Below are positions 21,607 through 32,356 of a stretch of 64,000 bases of DNA, one piece after another. Location: assembly GCA_037042185.1 (NCBI GenBank), contig JAXQJY010000033.1, forward strand, positions 3,100,001 through 3,164,000. The letters run 5' to 3'. Made by a program: the position numbers and the translations under genes. A model generated the notes under the pieces. It ran no database searches. It saw nothing but the letters and a program-made list of their open reading frames with translations, and had not been told where the DNA came from. The DNA comes from Sordariomycetes sp. S80-01Y. Taxonomy: Eukaryota > Ascomycota > Sordariomycetes. Positions within the stretch are counted from its first letter, which is position 1, and the number at the start of each line of letters is the position of its first letter.

Positions 21607-22627
21607 AGTCCGCGGATTTGAGGTCTGTTAGGTGTGTTTTGGGGTCGGAGTTGAGTGAGATGCCAGTCCCAGTTATCTCGACGCAAGCTATTTGGGGAGT
21701 GAAGTTGAGCGAGCATACTCACTCTATCAAAACTCGAAGTTGTAAATAATAGTCGACTTTAATAACGCGAATTCTTGAAACTATTGTTGAAAGGTTCGTA
21801 GTCCCGCAATAGGATAATAAGCCCGCCAAGACTGGCTTCGTGACGAGACTTCATGCACGAATCTGCAATTATTTACTACGGGCATTTCGCTTGTTGGCGA
21901 GTACTTCACTGCTCAAATGATGGTACGAAGTCAACCGGCGATTTCACGAACTGCATCTAATGAAACCATTGGCTTCGAGAAATGCCTAGCCCAGTCCTTG
22001 GCTCAATAGTAGTCGTAGCAAATAGACCAAAAGCGAAAAGGTACCCCAGTTCAGGGCTTCCGATTTGGTATACACGCTTGAGTCCACAAGAAGCCTTTAG
22101 TTGCCATCGTTTGGTTAGTTCGGTCAGCTATGCGGCTAGGAAGCATGGCATCCTGATCCCGAAACCAGTCGATGATAGTCTCACTGTGATGTAATCATAT
22201 TTCGGCTCAGTCCCCAAAGCAGAAGAAGCTTGGATGATAACGGATGATTCGAAAAGCTACACATTCGTCTACCATTGGAGCCAGCAAAGACTCATGAGAT
22301 TGTTTTCGGACTATCTCCTCCATCCTTTAAGATCAGCAACTTTCTGAAATACACTTCTTAAGGGCGAGTATTCTCGGTCTAACTGATAGGTTTCGAAAAG
22401 TCTATAGGCCAAGAGACCCTGTTGAGAGAAAATACCGGTAGCCCTCCAAACGATTACAACTGAAGGAGGAAAGCTCACGACACTAAGTGACAGGTTTGTC
22501 GACAGCCAGAAGCGCTTCGAAATATCCCAACAAGCTAGGCCAAGGAGCTTTCCCAAGATATTTGTACGAGCTCCTGTTCTTAGTTCAGGTGGTAACAAGC
22601 CAGCCCTGCCCGATTCGTGCCGACCCT
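21607..22627. other. Intergenic 3'-3' region
   Basis: The region lies between the zinc-ribbon gene and the convergent Clr5-ankyrin gene. It is AT-rich in the middle. Short frames at 21982-22194 and 22311-22598 show no recognisable domain. Confidence 0.45.
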
Positions 22628-24569
22628 CTACTCAGACTGACACTCGTCCATTCCCTGAATGCACACATCAGCGAAATCTTTATAAGTAGATTCCGGTATC
22701 TCAATGCCTTGTCTTCGGCAGTACTCCAGCATCCGTGCGAACTTAGACTTTCTGCATACTAAAGGGTCAGATTCGTTTCGTAGCTTTGCCCCAAAGGCTT
22801 TTGCCATGGCTCTGAGGGCTGCCCCATTGAGAAGGCGCTGAGCTGGAGGCGAGATCCTATAGGGCCAACCCCCCTGTTCATTCGACATGAATCTTCGCAT
22901 GGCTTCGGACCATTCAGGACATTGTGCCGCTACTGCAAAGTCTGGCCAGCATTGTTGACAAATGTATAACAAGCGAGTGGACTCCAAGATTTCAGTCAAT
23001 GCCTCATCCAGCATGATCTCCACCACGGCCGCGAGATCTCTTTCTGCAGCCTGCAGAATTGGGATTCGTCCGTCTGCCTCCATACAGAAGGGATCGGCAG
23101 GCCTGCCTCTTGCGAGCAAGCCAGCGATATGATGCCCCTGTTGGTCTGGCAGCAGCTCCACATCATCTACGGCTCGCATCAACAGGCTCCTACCTCCCAA
23201 AATGCAAATATTCTCCTGCGCTTCAAAGAAGTCTTTGAGCTTTGAATCGTGCCAAATCTCCGCAAGTGCGCAGGGATACCTCCTCCAGAACCTTGTGCAG
23301 GATCCCTCAACGACGCAACTGAGCTGCTTTTGCAACTCTGAGCTACCAGTATCCATTTCCCAAAGCTTGGTTCCGAGCTGAATTGTATCGTCCAGTTGAG
23401 TTGAAGAAAGACACTCGTCAGGCATTTCTTTCATGAAACTTTCAAGAAGATTAGTGGATGTATTTGGAAAAAGAATTAGTCCCATGTCCGAAGGGAGCAT
23501 CATTTCGAGGAAGTTGATGCTCGGGACTCCCGGCGATCCAAGAATCACCAATCTCCACCACTCCGTTCTGCCTCTAGAGGAACATAGATCGTGATGCATG
23601 GAGATGGTTTCAAGCGCATGTTCGACTGGAATCTTCCCGGATGGTAGTTTCGAGGTAATGGAATGACCAAGAACCAGGTACGTCTCCGTTGGTACTGTGA
23701 GTTCCAGATCTCCTGGTGTCCAGTGACCCATTCGAAAGCCAATCAAAACTAGGTGTAGAAAGGAGAGCCCCTGGTCGTTCGAAATACGCATGCACTTTTC
23801 AATGTCAGATTCCCACGCAGACTGCGCATCGAGCAGATCAGGCACAGCAATTGGGCTCCAACGGACTGCCCAATGCAAGGGTGTATTTCCATGGTTATCG
23901 GCAGAGGTCACATCGGCTCCAAGTCTCAGGAGTGTCTTGATGCAAACACTCGGTTTCCTTAATCTCAGTGCAACGTGAAGCGGAGTCAACCTCAAACCAT
24001 CCTGTGTTGTTAAGTTCACGTCCCAGCCACTGGCGACGAATCCTGGAATGATGCTCTCGTCATTGAGCTGTAGCGCAGCGTGCAGGGGATATTCTTCGAC
24101 GTTGAACATTACAATATCCTTTTCCAAGCAGGTGAATGCTTCACCCCAACTTCCCAATGGGATAAGACAATCTGGGCTCCTTGGACCTTCTGTACGTGCT
24201 AACGTGCCACGGCAAATCGCCGAGCTTCTTGTGCTGTTGGCTTGGCTTTTCACAGCAACTTTCGGAGGCCTTGCACCTTTTGGTGTATTCGTCCTCTCTC
24301 TCCTTTGTTTGGACCGTAGGTTTTCTGTGTCTGTAGACCTGCCCTGATAAGTTCTGCACCCCCAAGCTTGCAATTTGGCTCGCCAGGATCTTTCACTTCA
24401 ATCAAGTCAGTCAGGAGCCACAAAGTCGCTGGATATCTTACGAGGGTCTGAAATCATGCCCTTCTGAAGCAGCTCTCTCAGCAATGGCATCTTGTATCAC
24501 TCTCAGACTGAGCCCTTGCTGGTGCAAAGAAATGATCTCTTTCTTGTACGGCGCCCAGTCTATCGTCAT
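22628..24569 (-). CDS. Clr5-domain ankyrin-repeat protein
   Basis: Exon 1 is 24569..24442 and exon 2 is 24395..22628; the 46-nt intron has donor GTAAGA and acceptor GAAG, phase 2. The product is 631 aa. Start MTIDWAPYKKEIISLHQQG opens the Clr5 domain (helix-turn-helix-like, residues 1-55), and the splice continues it as ERSWRAKLQAWGCRT. Ankyrin repeats follow near residues 115-185 (EEYPLHAALQLND, TPLHVALRLRKPS, GNTPLHWAVRW), with further weaker ones (FLHLVLIGF; later GRIPILQAAERD). Upstream in-frame residues to 24665 are possible, but the Clr5 start at 24569 fits the family. Clr5 proteins are common and variable in filamentous fungi; their function is mostly unknown, with nuclear or regulatory roles proposed. 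Confidence 0.8.
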
Positions 24570-26361
24570 GGCTTCAGCGGCATCTGTCGCTCTGGGCAGA
24601 TCAAGAATTTGACGGGAAACAGGATTTTCGCAATCTTGAGTCCCACGGATGCCAGCGCGCACCACGGCGGTCCAAAGTGGAGGAAGTCGAGTGTAGTCTG
24701 CCGTTATTCACGCGACAGCTCAGGTCATCCGCGTGGCGAGAAATAAGTAGTTGCCTCGAGCACGCGACCTGGTTCGCACAGAGCCTTATATGCGGCCCGT
24801 TGGGCAGGTACATTTTGGTGCGCGGCATTGCATCAAAGCGTGATTGGTACACAGCATTAGTCACTGTCCGTACGTTGAGTCCCGGGGGCAAGACAGGCTG
24901 AGAGCCTTCGGGGTTAGAAACTGCAGCCTGCAAATCTGCAAATCTGCAAACCTGCAAGCTGCTAGTCTTCAAGCTGGTCCGCAAATTGCAGGTCTGCAAA
25001 TCTTCAAGATTGCGATTTTGGACCTTGGGCTTAAGCCGGCAGTGTCCGCAGAAAGAGTATGGCAAGCGGGTGTCGAACTCCTTGAGAGCTGCTATACTCA
25101 CGACTTTGCAATTCTGCAGATTGGCTCTTGCAAAAGTAATGGGGATCCTTGCTTTATGGTGCTCCAACGGGTTCGATGCCACCGCGGTGACTGCCCGCTC
25201 AATGTCTATAAAGGCCCGTCGTTCCCGTTCCTATTTCTATTGCCAAGCAGCCTTATGGCCGGGAGTCCTATTACAGCTACTTGAACTTTAATAACCTTGC
25301 CATCTGGTTGTTTCATCATCAGCACCCTTCTCTGTCGCTTCGAGATGGCAGACCCAACGCGTCCCCTTACCTCTCAAGCCGACGCAATGAGCACAGGTGC
25401 GCCGCAGTATGTACGATTCCCAGATGTAGCCCTTGGCCTGCCCTCATACCATTCCATCCAAACGTCATTGACCAGCTACATTTCAGCTGGCAGTCTACTT
25501 TCCTGACTGTGTCTCTTGTCTTTGCCCCATACTCACCCCGTTCTACAGGTCGGTTACCCTCGAACGAGCCCTTGCCTCCCTTCATATTTCCCTGCCAGCT
25601 GGTTCTATATCAAACAAGGTCATTTCCACGTACAGTGATATGACCCCTATGGAACGCTTTAATGCCGAAACCTGCGACGGTCAAGGACAGCCAAAGAGCA
25701 CCTCCGGGCAATTGGACCCCACCGCCCGCGGCACCCAGGGCTCGTAAGACCATCAGCGTCCGGCCTTGATGAAGACCTTGGGCTTGAACCTGGTTTCCCA
25801 TTGTCGTGTATTTATGTTATCAAGTGCCACTGATGGTGGATAAGATCGAACCGTTCGGTCCACGTCGCTGATCGATCACATTCCAATTACTGGGGTGAGG
25901 TCCCCCGAATATCTGACCCACCCCACCCCGGCCGTCCGGGGCTGACGTCCGATTGAAACTCGGTGATGCGGGGGTGCTGGGCTGTGACGGGCTGGGCTGC
26001 GACGGGCTGGGCTTACAGAAGATGCGAGTATTGGGCTTGAGATTCCACTGTTCTTGTTACGAACCCGAAAGCTCATCTACAGAATAAAATTAGTGCTGAC
26101 ACTTAAACGACCGATTGGAACCCCTTTTCTATGTATGGTGAATTGTGCCTTGATACAATTGCCCACACATAACAGCCAAACCGGCAGATCACTAAGCCAA
26201 GACTGGGTAAGGTTGATGGTGTTCCAGATTGGTCGAACCATGGTTAAGTGCAAGTTCTGAAACTCACAGAGGCTGTCAAAAGAGACAACACAATTATTCG
26301 GTTTCTTTCTGGATGTCGTATTCATGTTTAGAGTGCTTCGGTCCCTACGTGGGCCGGAATG
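24570..26361. other. Intergenic region
   Basis: The region lies between the start of the Clr5-ankyrin gene and the stop of the GNAT gene. It contains the CTGCAAAT repeat and a small GC-rich direct repeat near 25978-26014 (GGGCTGTGACGGGCTGGGCT then GCGACGGGCTGGGCT). No supported coding region was found. Confidence 0.45.
24921..25008. repeat. Imperfect short tandem repeat, unit about CTGCAAAT
   Basis: From 24921 the sequence repeats CTGCAAAT-like units: CTGCAG, CCTGCAAAT, CTGCAAAT, CTGCAAAC, CTGCAAG, then after a gap GCAAATTGCAGGTCTGCAAATCTTCAAG. The unit is 8-9 bp and imperfect. It sits in the intergenic region upstream of the Clr5-ankyrin gene. Confidence 0.7.
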
Positions 26362-27033
26362 CTACTGGCGCTGCCTCGTTAAGTGCAACAGCATGACCAT
26401 GCCAGATCTCGTTGTGTACTTCTCCCCCAATTCCCCCATAGGGATTGACTCCGCATCTCCATTTGCCCTCAGAGCCTCTTCGAGCGTACAGCGACCCGCA
26501 TGCTTGAACCCCAATCCCTCGTACAACCTCAAGGTGACGGTATTTTCTGGCTTGACCATGATGCGAACCACCACGCCGGGAGATCCGCTACCCTCGCTCT
26601 CTCGGAGAAACTCAAACGTCTTGTCGCACAGCCGAGCCCCCAAGCGCTTTCCTCTATGTGTCGGTAAAGTGTAGAGGCTCAACATCTGCCACTTCTCCTC
26701 CTCGTGATCGGGTTTCGGCGTTTCTTGCCCTGAGCCTTCGGGAGGCTCGAACTGCTGGCGAGAAAGAGGTCCGCGGAGTGTCACCTGGCCGACCCAGTCC
26801 CTCGTTCCGTCTTCATTGACTGCGACGCAGGCAAATGTCTCCTTTCCGGGATCCTGGAGTCTCGAAATCCAAACATCGTCCGAGAAGGCGGACTCGGTCT
26901 CCAGAGTCGAGGAGAACGCGCCTGGCGACAGCTCCAAAGCTTGAAGCCGGAGGCTCTTGTATTTCAACGCGATTTTGTGAATTTCGGGGTCATGGCGATC
27001 GACCTTGATGAAATCGTATTCCATGGTTGTCAT
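26362..27033 (-). CDS. GNAT-family N-acetyltransferase
   Basis: This is a single exon of 223 aa, start MTTMEYDFIKVDRHD; a second ATG lies three codons in. The GNAT fold is visible in order: an N-terminal helix with LRLQALELSPGAFSST, then FACVAVNEDGTRDWVGQVTL (strands beta2-beta4). The acetyl-CoA loop LYTLPTHRGKRLGARLC carries the H-R-G-x-x-L-G form of motif A at about residues 128-139. VVVRIMVKPENTVTLRLYEGLGF (motif B with the typical N..xLYxxxGF) follows. The substrate cannot be inferred. The PEGSGQETPKPDHEEE insertion before motif A is a charged loop. Small-molecule or protein acetylation are both possible. Confidence 0.88.
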   Translation of the reverse strand: MTTMEYDFIKVDRHDPEIHKIALKYKSLRLQALELSPGAFSSTLETESAFSDDVWISRLQDPGKETFACVAVNEDGTRDWVGQVTLRGPLSRQQFEPPEGSGQETPKPDHEEEKWQMLSLYTLPTHRGKRLGARLCDKTFEFLRESEGSGSPGVVVRIMVKPENTVTLRLYEGLGFKHAGRCTLEEALRANGDAESIPMGELGEKYTTRSGMVMLLHLTRQRQ

Positions 27034-28054
27034 AGTTGCAAGTCAAACTGTGACAATACCGAAAGAGATCGCCAGCTTGGTAGTATAGCGAGGTGAGAGG
27101 ACTTTCTATGTAGTTTATGGTGAGCGTCAATGTGGATTTAGCACTCCTTCGTCCGGGACGGCCCATTCTCGTGTTCCTGCATGAGGCTGGTACTAGCAAT
27201 GAAACCAGGGACACTTGTGGAGGCTGTGCACCAAATCCGAGCTAAACAGAAGCTGCTCAAACCCGATTTCCGAGCACATGGAGCCAGTTGCTAGACAATT
27301 GCCAGATTCGGGCGGCCTGCGGAACATCAGCAGCGGGCATGTGAGATCAAATACCGTCGTTACTACAACCAACACGCGAAAGCGCGCAACAGGGCTGCAG
27401 ATAAGATAGCCGAAGCACATCATCGCTGTTCCTCTTAGGCGATTTTCGAATGAAGAGTCCGACTCAAATCGAGCGAAGGTTCCGTTCCCAATGCCTCATG
27501 AGCCTAAGATAAGCCATAGATAATACGACAAGAGCGCGAAACCCATGCTTGCGCTTTGAGCGTGGAAAAGATTGGATCGAGCATCTCTTGCAAGCTCCGG
27601 GGCGAACGCGGCGGTGAGGGTATTTTTTGAAGGGCCACGGGAAGCGCCGCACGGGGCATTAGAGCTTTGTACTAAGACTCCCTGGGGCCTGAGCTTGACG
27701 CACTAGACCACAGCTCGTCTGGCGTTGACAACCCGCCCACTACTTTGAGGATGGGAGTAGGCGACGTGTCGACTCTCCTCCAGGGACCCCTTCAGTGCCG
27801 ATTTCAAGGCTGTCAAGTAAGTCGGATTGCCAAGGGCCGTTGAAAGGTACGAGCGCCCTCATCTGAAATGAGGCGTAAGACGGCGGACGCGGAGCGCGCG
27901 TATGGCAAGGATCAGGTCCCTGAAACTGCTTAGCGCGTCTTACATTGGCGGCGCCTCTGACCACGATGACCTCGAAACCGATGTTACCAACCCTTCTTCT
28001 CCATTCTCTGAGTGTTCTGAGTGTTCATGATCCTTATAGCTCCGAAAACACCAA
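27034..28054. other. Intergenic divergent region
   Basis: This 1-kb spacer lies between the GNAT gene (minus) and the acyltransferase gene (plus). Short frames exist on both strands, but no domain or splice-supported model was found. Confidence 0.45.
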
Positions 28055-29647
28055 ATGTTTCCAGAAGAGACTGCTACGTCTGATCTGGCGAGAATGGCCT
28101 CCAACGGAACGGCCAAGGCCAAGCCCATGAAAATCAAAGACACGGCTCGGATCGTCAGACCGTTAGGGCATATGGAAAGACTGCAGACTGCATTACACGC
28201 CACGAGAGAGATGTGCGCTACGGTCATTACATGCCGCTACGCCATTCCGCAATCGGTCCTGCAACCACAAACGCCAACCGCGGACGAGGCCGTTCTGCAT
28301 AAACTGGATGATATTGTCACAGACGCCATCGCCCGCTCACTCCTGGAGCATCCTGCGCTCCTTGTCGGCCAGAATGACGAGAACGCCGTATCCCCATCAT
28401 TCATCCGTATCGACGAGATCGACTTGGACCACCATATCACTTGGATTACGGTTGGGGAAGACGGGGACTACGAGACACGGTTCCAGGAGCGCACACAATG
28501 GAGTCTGGATACATGGTTTACGGATCAGCAAACGAGGCCAGGGTGGAGGATATCCATCATGCGCGAGACGGACGCCTCGAGTCACTTCGACCTCATCTTT
28601 GCCTGGAACCATGTCCACATAGACGGTATAGGCGGCAAGATCTTTCACGAGACTCTGCTCCGCCAACTGAACTCTCAAAGCAACACCTCACCACCTTATA
28701 TAGAGCGACACGTTCTGAAAGTACCGGCGAAGCTTAACATGCCGCCGCCCCAAGAGAAGGTCGCCAAGCACCCGACCTCAAAACGATTCGCGGCAAAGAC
28801 AGTATGGGCGGAGCTGAAGCCCCCCTTCATGAACGGCAAAAATCCGAGCAACGCCACCTGGTGTCCCATCCGCGTGGACACGTACGGCACCAAGTATCGA
28901 TGCATTACTACAGGACCAAGTGCAACTAAGAATCTACTTGAGGCATGCAGGAGGCACGACACTACTCTGACTGGTTTACTACACGGACTATGTTTAATAT
29001 CGGTGGCCCTGCAGTTGGGAAGCCAGGCACCGGCGTTGACAGGAGACACAGCCATCGACCAAAGGAGATTTCTCCCAACGAAACCAGCGGCTTATCCATG
29101 GTTTGAACCTCACAAGGCAGCGAACAACTTCGTCACCATTCTACAGCACACATTCTCTTCTCAGACAGTCTCCAAGATCCACACTCAGTGTCGGTCAGCA
29201 AAATCCCAGATTGACATCCTCGCCGCCGCGGAGGACATAGTGTGGTCCGCTGCGAAGAAGTCCAGGAGAGAACTCCAAGACCGCATCGAGAAGGGGCTTA
29301 AAGACGACATCACCGGCCTGTTCAAGTTTGTCAACGACTGGCCCAAGCAGCTGAAGGAGAACGCGCGAAAGCCTCGGGGCTCGAGCTGGGCGGTCACCAA
29401 CTTAGGCGTCATTGATGGCGGGACGGGGGAGTGGAAGATCACAAAAGCGCTCTTCCAGATTCCCGCCGAGCAAGCGGCAGCGGCATTTGGACTGGCCTGC
29501 GTGAGCGTAAGGGGAGGTGACTTCAACACTGTGCTTCAGTGGCAGGACGGCGTGCTTGATGATGCTATGGGCGATAAGCTGGCCTCAGATCTTCAGGTTT
29601 GGTTGGATCACATGGGGAGCGCTTCAGAGATAGACGGGGATGCTTGA
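28055..29647 (+). CDS. Alcohol acetyltransferase/BAHD-like acyltransferase
   Basis: This is a single exon of 530 aa. The first ATG (28055) gives a 25-residue lead-in; ATGs at 28094 and 28127 are equally possible. The conserved IVRPLGHMERLQTALHA start begins at residue 33. The family hallmark HxxxDG is present as NHVHIDGIGG (H186, D190), in the active-site tunnel of CoA-dependent acyltransferases and condensation domains. A second family element is SSWAVTNLGVIDGG near residue 447. Fungal relatives include alcohol O-acetyltransferases and metabolite acyltransferases. The acceptor is unknown. It stands alone among unrelated genes, so a biosynthetic cluster role is not supported here. Confidence 0.8.
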   Translation: MFPEETATSDLARMASNGTAKAKPMKIKDTARIVRPLGHMERLQTALHATREMCATVITCRYAIPQSVLQPQTPTADEAVLHKLDDIVTDAIARSLLEHPALLVGQNDENAVSPSFIRIDEIDLDHHITWITVGEDGDYETRFQERTQWSLDTWFTDQQTRPGWRISIMRETDASSHFDLIFAWNHVHIDGIGGKIFHETLLRQLNSQSNTSPPYIERHVLKVPAKLNMPPPQEKVAKHPTSKRFAAKTVWAELKPPFMNGKNPSNATWCPIRVDTYGTKYRCITTGPSATKNLLEACRRHDTTLTGLLHGLCLISVALQLGSQAPALTGDTAIDQRRFLPTKPAAYPWFEPHKAANNFVTILQHTFSSQTVSKIHTQCRSAKSQIDILAAAEDIVWSAAKKSRRELQDRIEKGLKDDITGLFKFVNDWPKQLKENARKPRGSSWAVTNLGVIDGGTGEWKITKALFQIPAEQAAAAFGLACVSVRGGDFNTVLQWQDGVLDDAMGDKLASDLQVWLDHMGSASEIDGDA

Positions 29648-29827
29648 GCGTAATGTTGCAGTTTCATTATGGACATGTCTGGGGACGCACTCATGTGCCT
29701 GATTATATCTTCCGAGGGCGCCATGCGTATTCGCGTTGCATTCGGTCAGTAAAGTCGCGACCGCTTCACAGAGAAATCGTCCAAAGCCAGCGAGGAGCAG
29801 AAATTCAAAGTAATAGGTGAGCATTGC

Positions 29828-31036
29828 TCATTCTTTGCCAGGCTTGTCCGCCTCGCCGGTGGGACGATCGCAGCGGCTGCAGGTGAAAGTCGCTGTCGAG
29901 TCAGGTCGAGCAGTTGCTCTTTGCAAGACATCATGGCTTGCAGTGCCGACCTCATCAGCTCGTTCTCTCAAGTCGGAAGCGGTGTGTCCAGCCTCGTCGG
30001 CCCTTTCTCTCAAGGTGTTAGCGAGACCGCTGACTTTAGCCCCGAGACCTGTCGCGCTGTCGCGAAGATCATGAAGCTTTTCGCCATAGCCAGCCGACTT
30101 GTGCTGCGTGTCCTCCCGGAGGCTTCCCATTCTGTCGTTGAACCCCCCCATTCTCTCATTGAAACCTCCCATCTTCTCGCCCAGGCCGCTCAGCTTGTCA
30201 CCGAAGCCACCCATTCTCTCTTCAAAGCCGCCCATCCTCTCATTCAGACCACGACCGGACGACATGCTGCCCATCCTTCCCAGACCCATGCCTTCGCCGC
30301 TCATCCTCGTCATGGGAGCACCAGGACCACCAGTTGAGGCACCTTGCTGACCTTGTCCGATGTTCTTGTCCGAGGCTAGCTCGTCCTTGACCATCTGGTA
30401 CATCTCTTCGACGATGCGAATTTCGCGATAGACGTCGAGGTCGCACTCAGCCAGGCACAGCTCGCGCTCACGTTGCTCAATGTACTCGCGAATCCACTTC
30501 CACCGGCTCATGCCGTACCTTAGCTTCTGGGGCTGGCCGCTGCCCTTGATGTAGGCCACGATACTGGCAGTGACTGTAGAACAAGCACCTAAGCCTGTGA
30601 TGCCGTTGTAAGAACCACCGGCGGCACCGAGAGCCGTGACAGCAGCACTCATGATGATCTGCAGGCCAAGGCATATTGACGCGAGAACCCTGACGACGGT
30701 GTACAACTTCTTCGCGTTGCTCTCATGCTGGATGACACGCGTGTAGATTCCGATGTTGGCACCACTTCGGATGGTGTGGCCGGCGCTCGAAACAACGGGA
30801 ACCGTGTCGATACCTGTCAGTGTGCGGAAGATGAGGAGTTTGTCTTCTGGCGGGACTAGGGCGCCAGGTTGGTTCGTGATGACAGTCAGGGGCCGGCTCG
30901 TCGTGCCATTGTTGGTGCGCGTATCGGAGGTGGAAGGGTAGTTTGCCTCAGGATCGGCCATGCCGGTGGCGGAGGAGATCATTCTGCGTAGCACGCTACG
31001 GTTGTTACTCTGCCCGGGAGGAGGGTTCGTAGCCAT
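29828..31036 (-). CDS. Fungal SLATT-domain two-TM membrane protein with heptad repeats
   Basis: One exon from the ATG at 31036, 402 aa; an upstream TTG in frame is not needed. Residues 1-90 are low complexity. Two adjacent transmembrane segments (about 111-139 and 143-163) are separated by GGSYNG. They are followed by KLRYGMSRWKWIREYIEQRE, the signature of the fungal SLATT domain (SMODS/SLOG-associating two-TM effector family). Next come Gly/Met-rich heptads at about residues 265-307: NERMGGF, EERMGGF, GDKLSGL, GEKMGGF, NERMGGF, NDRMGSL. Charged coiled-coil-like repeats (ANTLRERADEAG, ASDLRERADEVG) follow. The C-terminus has a CSRC pair at 386/389. Bacterial SLATT proteins are predicted pore-forming effectors; the fungal role is unknown. 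Confidence 0.82.
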   Translation of the reverse strand: MATNPPPGQSNNRSVLRRMISSATGMADPEANYPSTSDTRTNNGTTSRPLTVITNQPGALVPPEDKLLIFRTLTGIDTVPVVSSAGHTIRSGANIGIYTRVIQHESNAKKLYTVVRVLASICLGLQIIMSAAVTALGAAGGSYNGITGLGACSTVTASIVAYIKGSGQPQKLRYGMSRWKWIREYIEQRERELCLAECDLDVYREIRIVEEMYQMVKDELASDKNIGQGQQGASTGGPGAPMTRMSGEGMGLGRMGSMSSGRGLNERMGGFEERMGGFGDKLSGLGEKMGGFNERMGGFNDRMGSLREDTQHKSAGYGEKLHDLRDSATGLGAKVSGLANTLRERADEAGHTASDLRERADEVGTASHDVLQRATARPDSTATFTCSRCDRPTGEADKPGKE

Positions 31037-32356
31037 TGTAGGAACTTGGCTCGCCTTTGTGGTGAAGGTCTCGTTGTACCAGGAGGGCAACGAGATTTCC
31101 GCGAGGGGACGCAGAAAGACGATGTCTCAAGGATATTCAAACAGCCGGCCACGATAAGGAGAAATCGGCTTAGCCTGAAAGCTGCAGATGACGTGCCAAG
31201 GAGAGAAACCAAACAGAACCAACCCTCCAGGAAGCCGAGCAGAGTCTAGTCCGTCTTATACGGCCTCGCGACGCGCCTCAGCACATGCACATCTGCACAT
31301 CCTAGCCTATCTCACCATGCACCGCGGCTTCCGAGCCTGTCAATCAAACCACCTCTCCTCAAAAAATCTCTGCCTATCCGAAGCCGAGTCAAATCACATC
31401 CCGTCCCTCTGCCCCCATCGCAGATGAAGGTGTGGAGTGCTCAGCTTCACGACAAGCATCGATGTTCAGCGCCTCTTCCCCAAAACGGACAACCCCCCTG
31501 CTCGGCAGTCGAGGGGTTGATTGGAGCCGGCGCGCCAGCGCGCTGCGGCCGGGCGGCCCCGAGATGGCGGGCTGCGGCCATAGCTTCGTTTCTTTTCTTC
31601 CCGCCTGAGACCTTTTCCGCGTGTCGGACGTACGTGGGACGAGACAGCAGGAAGCTAATTCCTGGTGTCTCGGGATGGTGAGCTTGTCTGGGAACAGCAT
31701 TGGCATTGGTGGGAGACACACCTGACGTGCAACGGCGCCAAAAACGTTGACCGGCGCTACGAAAGGCTAGAATGCATGTTTACAGAATGGGCAAACCACC
31801 AGGAGAGATTCTCGCAGCGTGCGGCCGCCGACCCCGTCGTCGATCAAGAGCAGAGCGCCCATAATAACCCCGTCTGATATGCCGAGAGAAGTGCAACCGT
31901 CGTATCCACACCCACAAGCCGACCGCTTCAGCACGCCACTTGCAGCCTTGGCTCTCCTGTTCCGGAAGACTGCGGGCTACCGGCAGAGCTGACGCACTCA
32001 AATATATTAAAGTCTTATGAGCGTGACTGGGCTGCTGCAGCATGTTATGGGAAGGGGGAAAGCATTGGGACGCACGAATCCATCGAGGCCAGATTGTGAT
32101 GTCTTCTCGAGGCTTAAAGATTTGTGATCATCGCAGGGATAGTGCATCGGTCGAGTTACTCATAGAAGCTGGCAGAATCCCGGGAACCAGAGAGCGTTAC
32201 CAGTCGGGTCTACTGCATGCAAGCTACTGCGTGACCTTGCAGATTAGTCTACCGGCTTTCCAGTCCTCAAGCGTTTTGCATTCAAGTGACTGATGCAGCC
32301 AATCGAAGAGGGCATTACATCGACACTCGGGAGCTCCTTCAACCCGAGGCCACAAT
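31037..32356. other. Intergenic region
   Basis: A 1.3-kb spacer lies between the SLATT gene start and the GH95 gene stop. It has a very GC-rich patch near 31520-31580 with the near-palindrome GGCGCGCCAGCGCGC. No supported gene was found. Confidence 0.45.
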
